Of a stretch of DNA of 64,000 bases, positions 59,382-64,000 are shown piece by piece. Location: contig NZ_FNEB01000006.1 in NCBI RefSeq assembly GCF_900100005.1, forward strand, positions 208,865-272,864. The letters run 5' to 3'. Position numbers and translations under genes: made by a program. The stretch's first letter is position 1. Each line of letters opens with the position of its first letter. This stretch comes from Lutimaribacter saemankumensis. GTDB taxonomy: Bacteria > Pseudomonadota > Alphaproteobacteria > Rhodobacterales > Rhodobacteraceae. The notes below the pieces were generated by a model. The model was given only the letters and a program-made list of their open reading frames with translations, was not told the origin of the DNA and made no database searches.

Positions 59382-60569
59382 ATGAGTGAAATCCGGTATG
59401 CCGACGGCCGCTACTCGGGAAAATCCGGGTCGATTTTCGGCCTGTCTCTGACGGTTGCGATCCTGACGCTGTTCACGTTCGGGATTTACCGTTTCTGGGG
59501 CAAGACGCGGATCCGGCGTTATATCTGGTCGTCGGCCGAACTTGACGGCGACCGGTTCGAATACACCGGCACCGGGCTGGAGAAGTTCTTGGGTTTCCTG
59601 ATGGCGGTGGTGTTTCTGGCGATCTACCTGGGGATCGTGCAGATGCTGCTGACCTTTGTCGGTCTGAACTTGCTGACCGAGCCGGAAACCGAGGCCGAGA
59701 TGGTCGCCCAGGCGCTGGCCTTCAACCTGACGTTCCTGTCGCTCGTGCCGTTGCTGCTGTTCGCGGTGTACCGTGCGCGGCGCTACAAGCTGGCGCGCAC
59801 GCGGTGGCGGGGCATCCGTTTCGGCATGGACAAGGGCGCCTGGGGGTATGCATTTCGGGCGATCGGTCATTACCTTCTGACCATTCTGACGCTGGGTATC
59901 CTGTTGCCGCGCCAGACCTTTCACCTCGAGAAATACATGACAGACCGGATGTGGTTCGGTGACACCCAATTCGAACAGGGGGGGCGCTGGCAGGATCTTT
60001 ATGGTGCGATGAAGCATGTCTTCATCGGGCTCGCGGTCATCTTCCTGGGGATCGCGGTCGGGATTGCGTTCCAGATGGAATTGCTGCTCGTCGTCTTGCC
60101 GGTGGTCGGGTATTTCTGGCTGATGATCGGGTTCATACACTACCGCGTTCAAAGCTTTGCCTACCTGACGACGACAAAGGCACTGGGCGGCCAGATCGCG
60201 TTCGATGCGCGGCCGCAGACCTCGACCGTCATCATGACCTACATCATCGGTGGGATCGTGATCAGCGTAGTTGTCGGGATCGTCACCGCGCTGCTGGGAA
60301 CTCTGGCGGTCGTATCGCTTGGCGACATGAGCGGCGGTGCGCCGTCCTTTGGCGTGATGGCGTTGCTTGGTGTCGGCTATGTCGGGATCATCCTGGGCGT
60401 CGGCGCGGCGAGTACCGCGCTGATCGTGCAGCCGATCATCGCGCACTACGTCGACACCTTTACGGCGATCAACATCGACGCGGCCAACGTGATCCGTCAG
60501 CGGGTTGCGGACAAGGGCGCCGATGCCGAAGGCTTTGCCGATGCACTGGATATCGGCGGCGCGATCTGA
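59382..60569 (+). CDS. DUF898 (YjgN-family) membrane protein
   Basis: This 395-residue inner-membrane protein has about eight hydrophobic segments in repeating blocks, with the family hallmarks LTLFTFGIYRFWGKTRIRRYIW, SSAELDGDRFEYTGTG and FGIYRFW/YRARRYKLARTRW. The function is unknown. It is followed four bases later by an M48 peptidase gene, a pairing suggestive of a shared role. The start at 59382 is favoured; the longer in-frame reading overlaps parC. Confidence 0.88.
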   Translation: MSEIRYADGRYSGKSGSIFGLSLTVAILTLFTFGIYRFWGKTRIRRYIWSSAELDGDRFEYTGTGLEKFLGFLMAVVFLAIYLGIVQMLLTFVGLNLLTEPETEAEMVAQALAFNLTFLSLVPLLLFAVYRARRYKLARTRWRGIRFGMDKGAWGYAFRAIGHYLLTILTLGILLPRQTFHLEKYMTDRMWFGDTQFEQGGRWQDLYGAMKHVFIGLAVIFLGIAVGIAFQMELLLVVLPVVGYFWLMIGFIHYRVQSFAYLTTTKALGGQIAFDARPQTSTVIMTYIIGGIVISVVVGIVTALLGTLAVVSLGDMSGGAPSFGVMALLGVGYVGIILGVGAASTALIVQPIIAHYVDTFTAINIDAANVIRQRVADKGADAEGFADALDIGGAI

Positions 60570-60573
60570 ACCG

Positions 60574-61692
60574 ATGAAGGGGCAGGGCATCTTTTTCGAC
60601 GGCGAAACGGCCGGCCGGCATCACGTCGATGTCGGCCTGTCGCCCGACAGACAGGCCCTGGTGATATCGTCCGACACGTTGCCCGCGCCGTTGCGATGGC
60701 CGCTGCCGGACCTGCGGGCCCTGTCGGATCACGCGCAGGACAAGCATCTTGTGCTGACCCGCCATATGCCCACCGATGACGAAGCCCCGCGCGACCCGGC
60801 CCGACTTGTGCTGCGCGATCCGGTGCTGGTGGACTGGTTGCTGACGTCGCGCCCGTCCTTGCGTAAAAGCGATCTGCACCCCGGTACGGGGCGGCATATC
60901 CTGCGCAATGCGGTCCTGGCGGTGGGGGCCGTGGCGCTGATCCTGCTGGTGATCCTTCCGGCGCTTGCGGGCACCCTTGCCCGGCTGATCCCGTTGGAAA
61001 CGGAGATGCGGTTCGGCCGTGCGGTGACGGCGCAGATGGAACGGTTCCTGGGCGCATCGGAAAACGGCGCGCTGGATTGCGATGCACCGGCGGGCCGGGC
61101 CGCCCTGGACAAGATGGTGCAGCGGCTGACCGATGGGCGGGACATCGGCTATGACCTGAACGTTCGCGTGTTCGACCATCCGATGCTGAACGCCTTTGCC
61201 GCGCCGGGCGGTCATGTGGTGCTGGTGCGCGGCCTGATCGACGAGGCCGAAACGCCCGACGCCGTGGCGGCCGTTCTTGCGCATGAGATCGGGCATGTCG
61301 TCAGCCGCGATGCCACGCGCAACGCGCTGCGCGTGGCGGGATCGGCCGGTATCCTGTCGCTGATCCTGGGGGACGTGGCCGGTGGCGCGGTTCTGGTGGC
61401 GGTTGCGGACCAGATGCTGAACAGTGCCTATTCCCGCGAGGCCGAGCGAAACGCCGATGCCTATGCGCTTCAGATGCTGAACGACGCGGGCATCAGCTCG
61501 GACGGGTTCGGGGATTTCTTTGACCGGCTCGCCAGGGAAGAGGGCGGTTTTGCGCTGCCGGAATACCTGTCGACCCACCCTCTCAGCGCCGAACGCGCCG
61601 CGAAGGCGCGCGACAACGCCGCAGGGCAGGACGCGACCGCGCCGGTTCTGTCGGAGGCAGAATGGCAGGCGCTCAGGCAGATTTGCGATTGA
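60574..61692 (+). CDS. M48-family metallopeptidase
   Basis: This 372-residue membrane peptidase has one transmembrane segment (VLAVGAVALILLVILPALAG) and a cytoplasmic or periplasmic M48 domain with HEIGH in VLAHEIGHVVSRDATRN and SREAERNADAYALQML as the third ligand. Relatives include HtpX and BepA-type peptidases. The N-terminal ~130 residues are unique. It starts four bases after DUF898. The last 20 bases overlap the convergent P450 gene. Confidence 0.9.
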   Translation: MKGQGIFFDGETAGRHHVDVGLSPDRQALVISSDTLPAPLRWPLPDLRALSDHAQDKHLVLTRHMPTDDEAPRDPARLVLRDPVLVDWLLTSRPSLRKSDLHPGTGRHILRNAVLAVGAVALILLVILPALAGTLARLIPLETEMRFGRAVTAQMERFLGASENGALDCDAPAGRAALDKMVQRLTDGRDIGYDLNVRVFDHPMLNAFAAPGGHVVLVRGLIDEAETPDAVAAVLAHEIGHVVSRDATRNALRVAGSAGILSLILGDVAGGAVLVAVADQMLNSAYSREAERNADAYALQMLNDAGISSDGFGDFFDRLAREEGGFALPEYLSTHPLSAERAAKARDNAAGQDATAPVLSEAEWQALRQICD

Positions 61693-63049
61693 TGCCGTCC
61701 GCCGGTTCGGCCATCAGCCACACCCCGCCCTCGGGGCGCAGCGTCAGGATCATGACCGGCTTCGGCTCTTTCCCCGGTACGGGCGTGAAACGATGGCGCG
61801 ACAGCAGCGTGGCCAGGATGACGACCGCCTCTTGCAGGGCGAAGGACGCGCCGATGCAGATGCGCGGCCCGTCGCCGAACGGCAGATAGGCGTAGCGCTC
61901 GATCGCTTTGCGGTCCGCAAAACGGTCGGGCCGGAAGGCATCGGCATCCTGCCACAGCAGGTGATTGCGGTGCAGCGCATAGATCGGGATCATCACCGTG
62001 TCGCCGGGGCGGACTTCGCGCCCGCAGAGCGTGTCATGCTTTTGCGCTGTGCGGCTGATGATGCCCGCGGGCGGATAAAGGCGCAGCGCCTCGTCCACGA
62101 TCTGGCGGATATAGGGCAGGTTCGGCACGTCCGCGCCGGTGGCCGCGCGGTCGCCCAGAACGGCGCGCGCCTCGGCCCTTGCGCGGTCCTGCACCTCCTG
62201 ATCGAAGGCGCACAGGTAAAGCGACCAGGCCAGCGTCAGGGCCGTCGTTTCGTGCCCGGCGACGATGAAGGTCAGCAGGTTGTCGCGCAACTCGCCCGTG
62301 TCCATACGGCGCTTTGTTTCCGGGTCTTCGCCGTCCAGCAACAGGTCAAGCAGGTCCGGCACATCGTCATGCGGGGCATCGCGCCGCGCGTCGATCGCGG
62401 TGTCGGCGACCGATTTCATCTCGCGCAGGGCCGCGCCCGACATGATGCGGCCGGGCCTTGGCACCCAGTCGGGAAAGCCCAGCACGTCGAACAGGCTGAT
62501 CTTACCGGCCTCGGCGATATAGGCGTCGATGGCACGATGCACGGCATCGCGGTCAAACCCGCCATCGCCCGAGAACGTCACATCCGATATCACGTCGAAG
62601 GTGGCACGCACCATTTCGTCGGCCATGTTGACCGCGCGCGGACCGGCCCCCGACACGCGGCCGCTGGCCGCCTCGGCGGCACGGGTCATGATCGGGCCAA
62701 GGTTCATCACGTTGCGATGCGAAAACACGGGGGCGGCGGCACGCCTTTGCCAGCGCCAATGCGCCCCTTCCGCGATAAAGAGCGATTCACCGATGGCCGG
62801 GCGCAGCAGGTTCTTGGTGACGTCGGATTTCGGATAATCGTCCAGCCGTTCCAGCAGGATGCGCCGGATCGCGTCAGGGTCCATCACCATATGCCAGCGC
62901 TTGCCGGTCTTGCCCGACACCATCGGTTGGCGGGTGGCGATCTCGGGGATGATCGACAACACGTTCTGCCGGGCGGCATTGAGGCTTTTCAAGATACCCC
63001 ACGGCTCGGTCACGAGGGGCACGCGCACAGGATGGGTGGCTTGCTGCAT
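61673..63049 (-). CDS. Cytochrome P450
   Basis: This 458-residue P450 has the I-helix FIVAGHETTALTLAW (A/G-G-x-x-T), ExxR as DEALRLYP, and the heme Cys in FGDGPRICIGASFALQE. All catalytic residues are intact. It has no membrane anchor, so it is a soluble class I P450 that needs an external ferredoxin; none is adjacent. Substrate unknown. The start at 63049 has AGGAGG upstream. Confidence 0.93.
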   Translation of the reverse strand: MQQATHPVRVPLVTEPWGILKSLNAARQNVLSIIPEIATRQPMVSGKTGKRWHMVMDPDAIRRILLERLDDYPKSDVTKNLLRPAIGESLFIAEGAHWRWQRRAAAPVFSHRNVMNLGPIMTRAAEAASGRVSGAGPRAVNMADEMVRATFDVISDVTFSGDGGFDRDAVHRAIDAYIAEAGKISLFDVLGFPDWVPRPGRIMSGAALREMKSVADTAIDARRDAPHDDVPDLLDLLLDGEDPETKRRMDTGELRDNLLTFIVAGHETTALTLAWSLYLCAFDQEVQDRARAEARAVLGDRAATGADVPNLPYIRQIVDEALRLYPPAGIISRTAQKHDTLCGREVRPGDTVMIPIYALHRNHLLWQDADAFRPDRFADRKAIERYAYLPFGDGPRICIGASFALQEAVVILATLLSRHRFTPVPGKEPKPVMILTLRPEGGVWLMAEPADGINRKSA

Positions 63050-63115
63050 GGGCTGGAAACCTCCTGCCGCTCAATCTAGGCCGTGCCGGGGCGACAGACA
63101 AATGCCTCAGTCAGA

Positions 63116-63144
63116 TTGCACCGGCGCAAAGGCTGGGCTATTCG
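63116..63144 (+). promoter_or_regulatory. Putative promoter of the lipoprotein gene
   Basis: TTGCAC (63116-63121) and TATTCG (63139-63144) are 17 bases apart, ending 35 bases before the ATG. A weak -10 match; prediction only. Confidence 0.3.
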
Positions 63145-63179
63145 GGAAAGGCAGCACTTTGCCTGGGGGACAATTCCTG

Positions 63180-63800
63180 ATGATCAGACTACTTGCGCTT
63201 ATTGCGGGGCTTTTCGCGCTGACCGCCTGCACCAGTACCAATGATCTTAGGAACCCCCCGGTCGATCTTGGGGATTTCCGGCTCAGCCATCGGGTGGTTG
63301 TTGCGCCGAACCTGACCAAGGGACCGATGTCGCGCGAGGCGACGGTCGAGGAATGGGAAGCGGCGATGCTGGGCGCCATTGGCGAAAGGTTCGACCGTTA
63401 CGACGGTGACAAGCTTTATCACTTCGGTATTTCGGTCGAAGGTTACGTGCTGGCGCAGCCCGGCATCCCGATCGTTCTGAACCCCAAGTCGATCCTGATT
63501 TTCAACGTCACTGTCTGGGACGATGCCGCCGGCAAGAAGCTGAACGAAGAACCCGAACAGATCACCGTGTTCGAAAGCCTGTCGGGCGAGACATTGCTGA
63601 GTTCCGGGCTGACCCAGTCCAAGGAACAGCAGTTGCAGAATCTCAGCCGTAACGCGGCCAAGCAGATCCAGAATTACCTTGTGCGGATGAAGCGCGAAAA
63701 GGGCTGGTTCGGCGGGGCCAATGGCGAGACCGGCGAGGATGCGACGGCCGAAACGGCGGAACTGGCTGTCGAAGACGCGGCTGCACCGCCCGCGGAATAG
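63180..63800 (+). CDS. Lipoprotein of unknown function
   Basis: This 206-residue protein has a lipoprotein signal (MIRLLALIAGLFALTACTS) and a mature domain with SREATVEEWEAAMLGAIGERFDRYDGDKLYHFGISVEGYV, LNPKSILIFNVTVWDDAAGKKL and a helical C-terminus, ending in an acidic Ala/Glu-rich tail. I do not recognise the family; the beta-rich middle suggests a periplasmic binding or assembly role. The longer in-frame reading runs back into the P450 region and is rejected. Confidence 0.78.
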   Translation: MIRLLALIAGLFALTACTSTNDLRNPPVDLGDFRLSHRVVVAPNLTKGPMSREATVEEWEAAMLGAIGERFDRYDGDKLYHFGISVEGYVLAQPGIPIVLNPKSILIFNVTVWDDAAGKKLNEEPEQITVFESLSGETLLSSGLTQSKEQQLQNLSRNAAKQIQNYLVRMKREKGWFGGANGETGEDATAETAELAVEDAAAPPAE

Positions 63801-63819
63801 GTTTCGCATCCATAGGCGC

Positions 63820-63848
63820 TTGATTTTCCCTGCCTAAGCAAATAAATG
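63820..63848 (+). promoter_or_regulatory. Putative promoter of tuf
   Basis: TTGATT (63820-63825) and TAAATG (63843-63848) are 17 bases apart, about 57 bases before the tuf ATG. Prediction only. Confidence 0.35.
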
Positions 63849-63863
63849 GCGCGCGGAGTATGA

Positions 63864-64000
<137 letters not shown>

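Noticed and set aside
61520..63079. 519-residue plus-strand frame across the P450 gene
   Set aside because: Antisense shadow of an intact cytochrome P450 gene.

Overview
The window is GC-rich, densely coded chromosomal DNA from an alphaproteobacterium, most likely order Rhodobacterales (Roseobacter group). Four things point there: an F1-only ATP synthase operon (atpHAGDC, with no F0 genes beside it); several families I know mainly from Rhodobacterales (the DUF2161 nuclease-like protein, the TIGR01459 HAD protein, the DUF6473-like protein, the twin-helix small membrane protein); the housekeeping gene order; and alphaproteobacterial class-A RNase P RNA. I see no insertion sequence, prophage, CRISPR array, rRNA or tRNA. 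The window is core-genome-like throughout.

Layout. 1-5.9 kb: end of a MotB/OmpA-type protein, a secreted M23 peptidase coupled to clpA, gloB, and a divergent methyltransferase-like gene. 6.2-12.1 kb: atpHAGDC with a terminator, then an H-type lectin protein and a DUF1801 protein. 12.1-19.8 kb: prs, an HCCA-isomerase/hydrolase pair, the overlapping ribF-ycgN-ltaE operon, small proteins, a MaoC hydratase, a HAD phosphatase and a VOC protein. 19.9-28.7 kb: Mn-dependent pyrophosphatase, DUF2161 protein, TraB/GumN protein, groESL behind a perfect CIRCE operator, DMT exporter, NUDIX protein, secreted lipase-like protein coupled to an orphan phnM, and an Hsp20.

28.7-36.3 kb is the most distinctive stretch. 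It is a compact minus-strand run starting with a 27-residue membrane microprotein, then XpaC-like protein, TelA, a DUF2927 lipoprotein, an SPFH/GYF-like protein, a b561-type membrane protein, a double zinc-ribbon membrane protein, a proline-racemase-family protein with Ser/Thr at the two catalytic positions, and a nitroreductase. The first seven look like a membrane-integrity or envelope-stress module. It resembles a mixture of the TelA/XpaC pairs and the Bacillus ydjGHI-type SPFH/zinc-ribbon operon.

36.3-45.5 kb: RluB-type pseudouridine synthase, tadA, UPF0173 hydrolase, bacterial ceramidase-like protein, gatCA, Excalibur lipoprotein plus amidase, rnpB, a TerB/DUF533 protein, rpmG, a GNAT protein and a Bax-inhibitor-1 homologue. 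45.5-56.7 kb: DUF1127/LysR divergent pair, quinone oxidoreductase, XRE regulator, hisN, 8-oxoguanine deaminase-like protein, and a fatty-acid/electron-transfer block (3-hydroxybutyryl-CoA dehydrogenase, etfAB, cobalamin adenosyltransferase, twin-helix protein), then an SDR and an SH3 protein. 56.8-64 kb: parC, a DUF898-M48 pair, a cytochrome P450, a lipoprotein and the start of tuf.

The many long open frames opposite real genes are by-products of high GC at third codon positions and were not annotated. Function calls rest on recognised motifs in the translations. No database search was run.
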